Below, piece after piece: positions 52,787 through 64,000 of a DNA stretch of 64,000 bases. The DNA is taken from contig JASSKH010000003.1 in NCBI GenBank assembly GCA_031763025.1, positions 16,550,992 to 16,614,991 of the forward strand. The letters run 5' to 3'. The position numbers and the translations under genes are program-made. The notes below the pieces were generated by a model that worked only from the letters and a program-made list of their open reading frames with translations, was not told where the DNA came from and did not search any database. The stretch comes from Macrocystis pyrifera. Its lineage: Eukaryota > Sar > Phaeophyceae > Laminariales > Laminariaceae. Position 1 is the first letter of the stretch; each line of letters opens with the position of its first letter.

Positions 52787-54263
52787 CAAGCTGGGCCAGC
52801 CATGAAGCGCACAATCAATCATGGAGTCGTATCTAGTGAAACATTGCGAATCGGGACTTGAAATTTGGAGGCACTGAGGGTGCGTCTAAACGAAAGCGAA
52901 ATCCAAAATCGAAAATCGAATTGATAATAAACAAGGCACTGATTGGTCCCTGGTCAAAACAGGTTCCCCTTCGTTTTTCAGTTTCCGAAAAAATGTACGA
53001 TTTACAACGCAATGCCAAAATCAAAACGTTGACGGCTGGGAATCGAAAAGGAAATCGAAAGCACGAACAGCAATAATTCAGCTCGTCCTACTGGTAAGCG
53101 CAGCCACGTCAAAATATCACATCAGGACCGTCGTACACAGCTTCCAACCCACCGCTAGCACGGCAACACAGCCGCACGGACCCCCCGTAAACAGCCAGCA
53201 GGCGAACCACAACGCCAGCCCCGACGTTCTCGGGCCTTTGTTTCCCGGCGTTCGAACCAAAGCGAACATAGTTTGAGGAAAATTCAGGATGATACCCTCG
53301 AGAACGAGGTCGGACGTTCGTTCTCAGTATAATTTCAAGTTTGATCTCGGGGTGTCAACGTCGGACGCGCCACCATCTCCATGGCAGACCCAACGACCTC
53401 CCGGAATCGAATTGCCGTCGCGTTTGCCTGCTTGTGTGGTGGATCTGTGTTACCGATCGCTAGATTGTCGGCATGTGTGCACAGATGCGAACGGCCTATT
53501 AATAGTAGGTTGTGCTCTCCGTTGCTTTTCGCCTGGATTTCTACTTTCACTTTTCGATTCTGGTTGGACACGTCGGCAAATTTCTATGGAAATCAAAATG
53601 AATTCGATTTTCGATTGAGCTTTTCGATTATGTTTAGACACCCTGACATCTAGTTTAGACACCCTGACATATCAGTGCAAGTGCGAGAAAACAAAGTGTA
53701 TGAAAAACAATGATAAGTGTATAATTGGACTCGAATTCGACGAGATATCGGTGAAAAAACTCAAAAACGCCAACTTTTTACACCAAATTCCGGAATAAAT
53801 TTGTCGTTTTCGATCAAGGCGCAATTTGGTGGAGACATTACTGGGATACACGAAGAAGATCGACATCAGTTTCATTCCCCCTTTTTCTGCCCATCACGAG
53901 ATATGGCCAAAACCAATTTTCTGTCGTTAAATCAAGTGTAAATAAAGAGAAAAACGTAGATACTGGAATGCAGCGCTCAATTTTGCGATTTTCGATCTGA
54001 AATTTTAACACCGTATTTTTGACGCCCGTATAAAATTCCTGACTTTTTAATTTTTCCGTTGTTTCAGAGGAGCTTCAGTCGTGCTTCAATTATATCGTGT
54101 TTATTTTCGGTCGTATCTCTCGAACAAAAACTAAAAAGCCCGGAACGACACATCTCAGTTGGTGCATGGACAACACAGTGTCAAAATTTCACGTCCAACT
54201 GTATAAAATTGGGAGCTGCATAGCCGACCTCCTCAATGGACACGGTCTTGGCTGGCCCAGCTT
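52787..54263. mobile_element. Inverted-repeat element, AGCTGGGCCAGC family, copy 2 (with a nested element)
   Basis: Ends ACAAGCTGGGCCAGCC (52787) and GGCTGGCCCAGCTTGT (to ~54263) are perfect 15-16-bp inverted repeats. The outer parts (52800-52874 and 53700-54240) match the other copies (CATTGCGAATCGGGACTTG, GACGAGATATCGGTGAAAAA). 52876-53645 is a foreign insert. No target duplication is recognised. Confidence 0.7.
52876..53645. mobile_element. Nested inverted-repeat element (CAGGGTGTCTAAAC-type ends)
   Basis: Left GAGGGTGCGTCTAAACGAAA leading into AAAATCGAAAATCGAATTG, and right (reverse complement) CAGGGTGTCTAAACATAATCG leading into CAATCGAAAATCGAATTC, form imperfect inverted ends of ~45 bp. 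A second copy of the right terminus (TTTAGACACCCTGACAT) follows at 53653-53670. CAGGG-type ends suggest hAT, but no 8-bp duplication is seen. Interior open frames (90-109 codons) show no transposase motif. Confidence 0.6.
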
Positions 54264-54310
54264 GTACAAGGGAGAAGAGAGAGACGACAGGGACTTCGCG
54301 CACGATGTAT

Positions 54311-54603
54311 GGTAGTCTGGGGACATTCAGGGCATATTCCCGGGTTTCCTATGTAGATCCGGCTCCTCTCAATAGGTGGACGACTCCTTGCCTCCCGCTA
54401 CTGAGTATTAAACTAGATCCATATTCTCCCGCATTGCGATGGCAAGTGAAGTGAAAAATAATTAAAAAAAGTATGTGGCGCCTTCGGTGGGGCTCCTTGA
54501 CTCGCTTGGGGAAGCGATTACTTATTTATGGCGTCGCCGCAAGCGGCGGCGTCGCACCCAGGTCGCGGCTGCCAGAATCGTTAGTTCAATGTGGGAATGC
54601 ACT
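54311..54603. mobile_element. Family C LTR fragment and unassigned sequence
   Basis: 54311-54400 (GTCTGGGGACATTCAGGGC, CCCGGGTTTCCTATGTAG) matches the start of the family C LTR. 54530-54560 has the inverted GCCGCAAGCGGC. Confidence 0.4.
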
Positions 54604-54702
54604 ATTACGGAGGACCATAGTAAATAGCACCTACGGTACACACAAAAACCTATTTATTTTCCTATTTTTACTAACAAACCATTTACTATGGTTCCCCGTA
54701 AT
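54604..54702. mobile_element. 99-bp hairpin-forming inverted repeat
   Basis: ATTACGGAGGACCATAGTAAAT (shown in two parts: ATTACGGAGG and ACCATAGTAAAT) at 54604-54625 pairs with 54681-54702 with two mismatches, leaving a 55-base A/T-rich centre. The shape is that of a very small MITE. Confidence 0.6.
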
Positions 54703-54789
54703 ATTTGCGCTGTGTTGTTGCCTTCGATGAAATGCAGTCTAACGCTGTTCTCAGTTTGCTCAAGTTTTTCGTGAAGTCTATGGTACGCC

Positions 54790-55035
54790 TCGGACGACCA
54801 AGCTCAGCTCGAGGCCAGCATATAGCTGTGCCACTCGAGTGAGTCAGCCGCCCTAGCCGACACGAATTAAGAGGTGTGAATTATTATTAGAAGAGCAAGA
54901 CAGAGTGCCATGGACACAACAAACACAGAGTGAGACCGTGCGCGATGATCTACAGCAACATAATCCGTTATACCCCCTAAGATCTATATCTCTGCAGGAA
55001 ACCCGGGGATGAGTCCCGGATGTCCCCTGACGACC
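54790..55035 (-). mobile_element. LTR-like segment of family C, minus copy
   Basis: The minus strand reads GTCGTCAGGGGACATCCGGG, CCCGGGTTTCCTGCAGAG and GGGGTATAACGGATTATG, as in the plus copies at 34.5 and 51.4 kb. Confidence 0.5.
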
Positions 55036-55229
55036 ACAAGTCGCGGTGGGAGTTGGTGAGGGTGACGAGAGAGACCAGTCGGCGCCGGCACCGACGGCAC
55101 CGCAGCAAGCGGGGTATGGCCGATAGTGAGAGTCTGCGTGCTGGCTACCGGTACTACTCGTGGTCGTACCGGGCAGCGATATGGGATATTCGTCGTGGCT
55201 CTTTTACGTTTTTTGTGTCCCTCGTGAAA

Positions 55230-56281
55230 TAAACATTAAAGGTACATACATACAACAATCTGATAGGAGCGGTCAAGGGAAGGTTGTCTCAGTTGCGAAT
55301 CTTGAGTGTGGTACCTATTTTGAACAGAGGCCAATCGCTTATTTTGTTCGGGGGGGTATATCTCACTTTTTTCCCAGCTTCTGGCCAAGCCGTGGTCACA
55401 TGTGTCGTCTCTTCCCCGCTTTATATTTATCGCCAAAACGGTTCAGCATTGTCGACTGTTCGTGGATTTTCATCGAGTTTTGCCAACTAACCCTCTGCAA
55501 TAATAAAAAATCGTAGGCACACAGGGAGGAGGCACACAAACAAGGACGAGGAAAGATGTTCATCGGAACTGGCATGCACCTGCCTGCCGTCGGTTGTATT
55601 TCGGTTGTCCAATGAAAAACATGTCGGTTGTTCTAAGAAACACGCACGACGCTTGATACAAACTAAAGGACAGACTGACAAGAGATCTCAGTACCGCGAA
55701 ATATAGCAGTCCACCAGGAGGCGATCGTGACCCCCCACAAGCGGTTTCGCAGCAACAGCGTTTTTTCTAGCGTATCTTCTGTTGGCTAATTGATACTACG
55801 GCTTCGGTGTCGGTTGTGCAATGAACAATTTGTGAAACACGTACGACGGTTACGAAGTAATTGACAAACGAATACGCATGATAGTGCATGTGAAACACGC
55901 ACGACAGTTGCAAAGTAATCGACAGACGAATAGACAGAAGATCTCCGTACTACACAGAGGATCGAAAAAGCGAAATATAAGGTCCTCAACAAGTTGTTCC
56001 ACCGTAACAGGATATCTCTGGTCCCCTGTCTGTCTGGGACACAGAGTGTTTTTCTTACTGCTGAACTATGACGGCGCTTGTGCTGGGACTGTCTGAGTTT
56101 ATCTTGTAAAAACAAAATCGTCTTGTAATTCGTATAGATTTTTTTATCAATGTAAGGACGTCGCAAATGGGTACCCGGTTTCAGAGCTCATGGGAACTGG
56201 GGACAGGCCAGATACAGACTATACGCGGGGCATGCTCTTCTTGTGTCCTCATATGGTTGATTGAGCCCCTCGATTCAACAA
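55230..56281. repeat. R5 copy (55330-55490) and diverged ~115-bp repeats (55600-56010)
   Basis: 55330-55490 aligns with 33400-33600. GTGAAACACGCACGACAGTTG, AGACAGAAGATCTC and a GCGAAATATA word recur in diverged form at 55620-55720, ~55830-55880 and 55890-55990. No gene is seen. Confidence 0.5.
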
Positions 56282-56885
56282 TACTAGCTGAACCAGCCAA
56301 GGTGCTGCCAAAGCGGTTGATAGGCCACGCCCCGCACAACACTACGTGTTTGTATGCGGGTTTTTACACAGTGTGCGTTGATCATCCACCACCCGACTAA
56401 CGGAAAGAAAACCCTTTTATATTTATTTTTTGTTCTGTGGAGATATGACCGGTACAAAGATCCCGAAAAATACAAAAGCGACCTTAAGTTGTCTGAAACT
56501 GACCGGGGCATCGCAGAAAAAACATTTATCGTAATTACTTATTTGATGTATGGAAACTATGTTTTGGCAACATATCTCGATGGGTGGCAAATAGGGCAAC
56601 GAATTAAGATCAGTTTTCTCGCAGGGTCTTCAGCTAAACCAATTTTATAGCCTTGATCGAGAGCGGAGATCTTGAAAAGTTGGTGTTTTTGAGTTTTCGC
56701 CGATATCTCGTGGAGATCGAGTCGAATTTCAAACACGTCATAATTTCTACCAGGGTATCTACTTTTTATTGGCACAAGCACTGTTGTGCCAGGGTTAGTG
56801 CCTCCAAATTTCGATTCCTAGTTCGCAATGGTTCACGAGATTCGACGTTTCGATGGTTATCCATTTTTCGGTTGGCCCAGCTCGT
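56282..56885. mobile_element. Inverted-repeat element, AGCTGGGCCAGC family, copy 3
   Basis: Left TACTAGCTGAACCAGCC and right GGTTGGCCCAGCTCGT are inverted repeats with three mismatches. The right half is the inverse of 39943-40130 (CCATTTTTCGGTTGGCCCAG; GTTCGCAATGGTTCACGAG; GCCAGGGTTAGTGCC). No transposase. Confidence 0.65.
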
Positions 56886-57038
56886 TCGAGTAGCAAAGAT
56901 GCGTGCAATTTGTTCGCGTGCTGGGATGTTTCTCAGTGCGGGGTATACTCTTCTCAACGTTTCCCGCTCTTTACGTGCATGCTTACTACTATCTACAAGG
57001 ATATTGGGGATGCTCTTCTCGTGTCCTCGTAGGGTTGA

Positions 57039-57694
57039 TGTTACAGCGAGTGGCGCCAGGGTGGTAGGTTCATAGCGCTGCAACTGCCGTGACCAGCGCT
57101 ATCGGGAGGATAATATGGCGGTGCGGGAGATAACTGTCCTGATCAGGGTCACGCGTCGGGTCTCGTCGATAGGCAGAGGGCAAGCTTTGGATACGAGCAT
57201 TCTCTGGGCGGAGCTTATAGGGGCAGGGAGGATCCCTGGTGTGGGAACGCCTTCGGTCTCGGGTACAAAGCCAGTAACGAGGTTCCGGGACCACCCGGTG
57301 TTTACGAAACACCAAGTGAAGCAAAGAAGTCAAAGACAAGGGATATGTGATACCTGTCTATCGACCCCCAGCCCCTTGGGCCCTGCCGTGCCCGTCATCG
57401 TGTCTGTGGTGCTTCGTTGATTGTTCACTCTGGCTCTTGCATCTTCTGCATTGAATCGATCCACTTTCTGCGTGACCCGATCATTACTGCACGAAGGCAC
57501 TTTCTCTGGTGCTTCGTTGATTGTTCACTCTGGCTCTTGCATCTTCTGCATTGCATCGATCCACTTTCTGCGTGACCCGATCATTACTGCACGAAGGCAC
57601 TTTCTCGGACTCTCAAACAACAGGTGAGCCGGCCTCAGAGATCTAATGACCGCAGGTCCTTTTCAGGGTCTGAGAGCTGTACCCTGCTGTATCA
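57039..57694 (+). mobile_element. LTR of family A, full length (656 bp)
   Basis: Starts TGTTACAGCGAGTGGCGCC and ends ACCCTGCTGTATCA, so it has the TG...CA ends of an LTR. The next bases TGGTGAACCTACGCTGATCG could be a primer-binding site. It carries a private 100-bp tandem duplication (57408-57507 and 57508-57607, starting GGTGCTTCGTTGATTG). It is the reference copy used to recognise the seven other fragments. Confidence 0.75.
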
Positions 57695-59060
57695 TGGTGA
57701 ACCTACGCTGATCGAAGTGCATTGCAGTTGATCGGAGTGTTCGCAAAACGTATGCGAGAGATCGGAGTGTTTGCAAACCTATAAAATAATGTCAATATAT
57801 TCTTAGTATAATCCCATGTTTGATCTTGCATGATAATTTATTGCATACTTGGTACTTCGTTAGTGCATACATGCACATGTTTTCGTTGTTGCCTGCCTTG
57901 TATGATGGTGATACGTGCAATATGTTGTTATGTATTCACGCTGTCAATAGTGCACTGCTTGTTTGTTTGGCAAGGCTCTGAAGATACTATCTGGTCAATG
58001 CATGCAGGCATACTCGTTGCTCGTGCTCCGTTTTCCTGTTGCTCGTGCTCGTCTGTTCGCTCGTTGTTCATGATCGCACAATCATGCATGTCCGTCAGTA
58101 AATGACTGCATGCTTTTGACTTCAAAACCGAATGCAACCGACAGGTATCGATACAAGCCAGAGGTGCCGCACGTACTAGTACACGCATGCTCTCATATAC
58201 CGCTTACCTGGTTAGGTGATAACGGAAACTAACAATGTTGAGCCTTGTGCCGTTTGGGCGTACGTAACCCTATAGAACAATGAACCCCTCGACAACACTG
58301 TGCATTGTCGGCTGGCAAACATAGAACTTTCAAAAAGACTACGTATGTTTCGGTGACTAGTATTCTTGCCGCGATGCTTAGACTACATCAGTAATATTAC
58401 ACCAATCGTCGTACATATAGTTGTCTCTACCAAGACACCAGCAAGACGTAATGACAACAGGCAGAACGAACGGAAATTCCGATGCACGTTTTACTCTCTT
58501 CTATGTCTCCGATCGCACCATTGTCTGTGTTGCATACCACCGAGCGTTGTGCTCGAGTACCAGGTACAACGCTTGAAGGACTGAAAGCCAACCATAAGAG
58601 GAAAGAACGAGAAAAACCGGAGCAGATAAAGATCGGCTACGCAAGCCCTTGTGGGGCACGGGTCTCAGGGACAGAGATAGTTTCAGCTGGACGTGATGAT
58701 GAGCTTGCACACCACAGAATAAGGTGTAGCTTGCTGTGTCCGGAGGGTTCGGGCTGATGACAGACATACGATGCAGCCGAATCTGATTAGTACCAGGCCA
58801 ACAGTTATGGAGCGGGTGAAATACAACCCGTGGGATTTTGATTCTTCTCTTGTTGTGATGTCGTATCAACAGTCGAAAATGCTGCTATTTTTGTTGCCGT
58901 ACGGTATTCCTCGAGCGCAAAAAAATGGGGGGGGTAGGCTGTGTCACCCTGATTGACTTGAAATTCCAAGTCACACACCAACGCTAGAAAACTCTCGCAA
59001 CGCATGCCGTAGTATGCTGGACCACCGACCTAAGACCAGGGACATGGACCCGACGAGATT
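57695..59060 (+). mobile_element. Internal region of the LTR element, copy 2 (left part)
   Basis: Aligns with 26296-27720: GCTGATCGAAGTGCATTGCAG just after the LTR, TCTGGTCAATGCATGCAGGC, GACTGAAAGCCAACCATAAG and ACGCAAGCCCTTGTGGG. No coding domains. The alignment stops at ~59060 and resumes at ~63030. Confidence 0.6.
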
Positions 59061-59349
59061 CCAGTAGCAAATATGACATGTTACATACCAGTGACGAGCA
59101 GCCCGGAGTGTTCGGAAAGGCATGGAACCTGAGTAGTAAATTGATGATGCTGCTGTATTCATTTAGACTCATGGAAAGTACTGCGGTGGACTGTCAATAT
59201 ATCTACGACTCTATTAGTCAACCCAACCTGATCGACTGTCGGTATTTTCGTTGTCATATATCACATGTACTGTTGTTGGTGAAGAATATCTCGCTGTTGG
59301 TATCGAAACAGTAGGGAGTACTTTTAAATCTCATTGCGGGATGAGCGCC

Positions 59350-61060
59350 TCCCGTAGATGATGCTAAGTGTCAAGCCGTACGTAATTACTGAAGGGCCTA
59401 CCATGCCACGAACACTTGTCTACCGCCGCCCGGAGCAAAGGCGCCTCAACTCGGGAATTACACAGCAAAGCCGTATCTCCGTCTCTACAATACTATCAGT
59501 AGTCTATACACTATACACGTTGCTCAAAAAGAAAAAAATATAGTACTGACGACTTGCATCACCGTACACGATTAATGTTAATATTAAGAATAGTGCATTT
59601 TGTAATTTGGAAAAAAGACAGGAACCCATACTGCTGCTGTGCGATGTACCTGACCTGCAGTTTTTATTTATTTCCCGAACAGGGTTGATTTATTGGTACA
59701 CGGGGTGGTTGATACCACACCACGAGCGTATAGGGGGGGTGGCTCGCAGTATGCATAGCTTTTTACACGTATGTATATAGAGGACGTATACAATATATCC
59801 GTAAGACTAAACCTGTAGGCTGCATGGCAAGATCCCGAGGGTCTCCGGTCTTAACGAGTCATGTTGACTCGTTGAAACAGCACATACACAGCAGCAGTAT
59901 CTACGGGATATATTCTACACACCGTATGTCTATATGGTATTTACACGGGGTATACTGATGAAGCTGGGTAGAAAGGACGATTTAAAGTTTAGACAACAAC
60001 CTGCAGGATGTATATATATGGGTATTCATACTATAGGTCGCACGGCAAGATCTTCCTCGATCCTTGGGCCTTACTATAGTGTCCCATACTACCGCAGCAA
60101 AGTATCACACCGCTGCCTCCCCGCATGAAGTACTGCAGTGAAGCCGTTCTAGTGGTACATGGTATTCATACTACTATAAAATAGAACTTTTCATAGTACT
60201 ATAGGTCGTACAGCAAGATCTCCCTCGATCCTTGGGTCCTACTATAGTGTCCCTTACTACCTCAGCAAAGTATCACACCGCTGCCTCCCGGCATGAAGTA
60301 CTGCTCTGAAGCCGTTCAGTATAGCAAGCAGGCTATTATTCGGGTGCTAATAAAGCATCCCATGAAAGCTAAGTTGAAACTGAGAAGTGCACAACAACTA
60401 ATATGTGTTAGGGTCTTCTCGTACCCGGTCCGTTGGCATTTCACTTGTTTTGCCCGTGATTGTATGCTCGTACCCGTACGTTGGCATTTCCCTTGCTTTT
60501 CCCGGTATTGTCGTCTATCCCGGCACCTTGGCATTTTGCTTGCTTTACTCATTACGTAATTTGTCTGCATATAATTATTAATAGCATCTGTCAATTATAA
60601 GAAATCAGAACACACTGGGTTGTACTGACGTAGTTGGGTGTTAAGAACGGTATGTGACACACATGTAAGAGTTACGAATCATATTCGTGGGGTGTCCATA
60701 CAGTAGTACCAAAAGTTATACGTACGATCGCACGTTATTCATGCTGACTGCAAAGTATGTTTCTCTTCATTCAAATACTATATGTATACGTATGTTTGAC
60801 AAATTTTCGTACTTTTGCCAACTTTTCTCCTTGCACGAGCACTTTTAGGCAAAACAGTAAGTATTCCGACACGGGAAACCCGGCCGGACACATTGGTCTA
60901 GGTCTCGGCGCGATCTGTGCACTCTGAAGCTCGTGGCGGGCGCTCAAAGATTTTTTTCCGGCGGGAGTGGATTCGACGATTTCCCTGGTTTCAGTACGAG
61001 AGGCCCTATTTAGTACGTACGTACCTCTGAAATGTCGTATCTTTTTGGTGTGTCATGTAT
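59350..61060 (+). mobile_element. Element B, copy 2, nested in the LTR element
   Basis: Aligns with 31540-33040 in order. It lies between two parts of the internal sequence (57695-59060 and 63030-63490) that are nearly contiguous in copy 1 (gap 27720-27860), so it is an insertion. It has a private tandem duplication: 60031-60149 and 60200-60319 (CTATAGGTCG start, GAAGCCGTTC end). Confidence 0.55.
59857..59877. other. Palindrome AACGAGTCA-TGT-TGACTCGTT
   Basis: A perfect 9-bp stem with a 3-base loop, at the position homologous to 32271-32291 in the other copy of element B. Confidence 0.5.
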
Positions 61061-63029
61061 GTGTTGTTGGAGTATGTACCCGTACCATTTTTTTGTTTCT
61101 GGATAATGCAGACAATTCCATACTGCTGCAGCTGACAATACACAACACAGACAACAGACAATTCAATACACCAGCAGAGCATAGAGCCCCAGCTGCATAC
61201 AATACTACAACCCTGCCGTTCAGCAGCAGCAGCAGCAGCACAGTGGGCAGCTACGGGGACGTGTGACAGGTCTACATGCGCGTAGGTCTGCGCTGTATTG
61301 TTGTTGCTAGCTGTTTTACTCTGACCCTGAGATCGATCATCCCGTAACAAACACACCTCTCTCTCTATTACGCTGTGCGCGATCGTGCGATCGTACAACA
61401 TGTTGGGGCTGTTGCACACAGCAGTGTGACTCTGGCAACAGCCATCAACACCAGCAGCGCAGAGGGCGTGTTGACTGCCAACGAACTACAGCATCAACAG
61501 TCGGCAACACCATGCACGTGTGGTAGAGCCGTGCTGTACGGTGGATTGTTAATCAGAGCCTGTCTGTGCTTGCTGTGTAAAGATGTCATGATACATAATT
61601 TTTAGCCCATGACGGAAAGCAATTTTGCCTAAAGACATACCCCGACTGACACCAAAATACTACTACTGCTGCAGGTAGGTTTTAGTATTGAACAATCGGC
61701 CCTACACCCTTGACAGTTCACGTTTTGCCTTCATTGACATGTCTCCTGACACCTTTGGTGTATAACGGCACAAATTGATTTCTACTGCTGCTGGCGTGCT
61801 CTTCTTCCGCTTTTGTTGTAGATAGACAGTAGCAGAGTAGCGGCAACACTGAAGCAGTGGTGCGATGTTCGCAGCAGCGGAGAGGCCAGCAGTCAGGAAG
61901 TATGTGCCTACGAGTACCTGTTGCTCGTTGCTGTTGTCATGTTGGCTGCTACCCACCATGCACACAGCTATTTGCTCGGCTTGCAGTCTGCAGGCCTTTT
62001 TTTAATATTTTTTTTCTAGGCACCCAAGAAGTGGAATCGATTCCTGCCCCCAGTCTAAAGCTCTCTCATACCACCAGGTATAAAACATGTCATGTACACT
62101 ACTAATACGTCGTTCGCACAAGTATCCTATGACGAAGCACTGACTGATGTCTGCCCTACCTTTGCTGCAGCTGTATACTACCGGGTTTTTCCTACAGCGA
62201 ACAGAGTAATAGTACAGTCAACAGCCGAATGGGTACAGTATGGGCAAACCTGAGATTCTTATTGGGGCGCCATCTTGAAACAACGTTGTATACTATTAAG
62301 CTATTCTGTAGGATTTAGTGTAGAGTTCACTACTGATCCGTTTTTTTTAACCCAATTGTCTTAGCGTTTTCCAAAAAGTGAGCATTAAGTTCTTATTAGC
62401 ACTTTCTTTGTAGCAGGCCTATCTATACTCCAGCAGTACCCGTCCTACCGGTACCCTCTGTATTTACTACAAGTAATGATTCAACACTTTTTCCACAAAC
62501 AGCACCAATGCAGCAGCAGTGCTTCTGTCCTCAAAATTATGTGCGTGTGTTCTTCATCACATTAATAATGATGGGCGGGATGCAGTTAGTTTTAAACAGG
62601 TGTTCAGGTAGTACATCCAAGCATTATTATTGGTTTGTTCTTGCGCCACTCCCCTAGGCACTTCCCGGAGGGGAACCTTGTAATGTAGTATCTTCAGCAT
62701 ACCGAGCTGTAGCTCATTTTACTCTTGGCAGATACGCCGTATGCTTGTGTCCACTACGCTGCGGAAGTAAGCAATGAAATATCTGTACTTCTCAATCTAT
62801 GGCCGAAGATTCGATTGAAGCATTATAATCTGCTGTAGATTACATTAAATAATGTCAGTACAGAAACTTATACCCGATCTGGGTCGTACCCTGAAAGGGT
62901 TTCGTTGGTTTTGATCATGGTTGAGCTATTCATCTAAAGATCCGCGTGGTCTAGTGTATTGCTTCTGTTTTTAGCGTTGACCATGGGTGGAGCTCGACTC
63001 TCGAAATGGGAGAGGCGGGGATTTCTGCA
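61061..63029. other. ~2 kb without a gene; small CAG run at 61219-61240
   Basis: The sequence shares its style with element B (many CTGCTG and GTACT words) and may be its 3' part, but I could not align it to 33.1-34.9 kb beyond short words. No open frame looks coding. Confidence 0.35.
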
Positions 63030-63490
63030 ATATATACAAAAAAAATAAGGAATCAACTGCTGGGATCGCCTATCGAGGGTAGGCGCAACGAAGGATTGAA
63101 GTCTTCTCGCAATGAAAATCCAAGGCACAGACCGCAGCTGGGAGGGGAATAAAGAGCTTGCTCTGTGACCCCGGATGTTTATACGTAGGAGGGATAGAGA
63201 AAAAAGGCAAAGAAAACAAACGGGATGGAAATCAACATATCTGTATCGTGCATGCATCATTACGAGGTAATAGTGTAAGGTATGAACAATAAGCGAACGC
63301 GTACGAAGAAACTCTGCATGGTTGGTGGACGTCGAGCGGTTTCAAGATCGATTTGGTTTGAAGAATACACTGCAACTGCTGTGTTAGGCCCCATGCCTTA
63401 TGTGAATATCATCTGATGATTGGGTTGTCCGAGAACGAATCTGGCCAGCAGTCAGCGCTGTAAACTCTGAGAATGTGGGGTGTTCAAACA
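63030..63490 (+). mobile_element. Internal region of the LTR element, copy 2 (right part)
   Basis: Aligns with 27860-28330: GGTAGGCGCAACGAAGGATTG, CAAGGCACAGACCGCAGC, AGCGAACGCGTACGAA and CATGGTTGGTGGACGTCGAG. Confidence 0.65.
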
Positions 63491-64000
63491 CGCATACTAC
63501 TATAGTACGTGTTAAGATCCCGAGTTGCGGGACACTTTGTATCCCTGGACAGGTCTGCCTTTTAAGTCGGTAAACATTGTACTCACATGTGTTGTTTGCT
63601 TAGCTACAGAAGAAGAGCAGTTTTATTCCTTTCGTGCACGCGGAGACTGAGACCAAGCTCGTGCTCCTCTCGAAAACCCCCTGGTTTTCCGTCTAATATA
63701 CGCCTTCCAAGTACTACAAATACGTTCCCCGTGACTAAACCCAGGTAGTTACCGGGCTTTCAATCTCATACAAGACCATATCTTAACACTAGCCCACTCT
63801 GATGAGCCGTATATGCAGAATTATGGGAAATTTGTGGAAACCCCGATTCCACGAACTAGAACATGAGTCGAAGATGCGGCTCCTCAAAACCCACTCACTC
63901 CCACACCTCTGAACGGCGAGGCAACGAAGCCGGCAAAGTACGTAAAAATAAATAAATAAAGGGAAGACCTAGCCTTAAGGGGCAGGAAGAAATCGTCGAT
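63491..64000. other. No feature recognised at the right edge
   Basis: Short open frames only. The mobile element presumably continues beyond the window. Confidence 0.3.

Overview
This window reads as nuclear DNA from a eukaryote. Short exons are bounded by GT...AG signals, one gene end carries an AATAAA signal, and there are non-LTR reverse transcriptase remnants, LTR-type repeats, a hAT-like element with target duplications, and abundant minisatellite and microsatellite DNA. The protein families I can recognise are a Myb/SANT-like plus coiled-coil protein, OTU-like proteases, a SET domain with the Cys/Thr/Gly-rich lead-in seen in giant viruses and their algal hosts, ankyrin repeats, and LINE tails of a type I associate with stramenopiles. 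That mix suggests a stramenopile, perhaps a brown alga. This is an inference from pattern memory only, about 50% sure. No gene in the window looks intact with certainty.

Layout. Positions 1-5,400 hold tandem and dispersed duplications without a convincing gene: a 63-bp array, a 175-bp and a 163-bp duplication, a 1-kb minisatellite with a 92-bp higher-order unit, and a 380-bp segment repeated 856 bp apart. Positions 5,400-20,900 are the gene-bearing part. On the minus strand lie an OTU-like gene split by a plus-strand LINE fragment, a frameshifted SET-domain gene, a multi-exon Myb/SANT-like gene and a second OTU-like gene. On the plus strand lie a short 'EIIWLLP' family fragment, a 1.6-kb Cys-rich reading frame broken by one TGA, and the last two exons of an ankyrin-repeat gene. 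A two-block, 3.3-kb minisatellite (76/86-bp units) sits in the middle, itself split by an insertion. Nearly every recognised gene here carries frameshifts or stops, so the region looks like a decaying island of virus-associated or virus-derived genes.

Positions 21,000-64,000 are a nested graveyard of mobile elements. They include a 467-bp element with perfect 45-bp inverted ends, a CpG-decayed LINE reverse transcriptase, and many copies of one LTR family (TGTTACAGC...TGTATCA). There are also two long diverged copies of non-coding internal sequence, a textbook hAT-type element at 38,312-39,501 with 8-bp target duplications and TACCG-rich subterminal arrays, and a second inverted-repeat family (AGCTGGGCCAGC ends) in at least three copies, one with another element nested in it. 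A GC-rich patch at 36.9-38.0 kb may hold exons of an unrecognised gene.

I found no CRISPR array, no prokaryotic operon, no intact rRNA and no confident tRNA. Coordinates of decayed genes and repeats are approximate to about 5-30 bases unless motif positions are stated.
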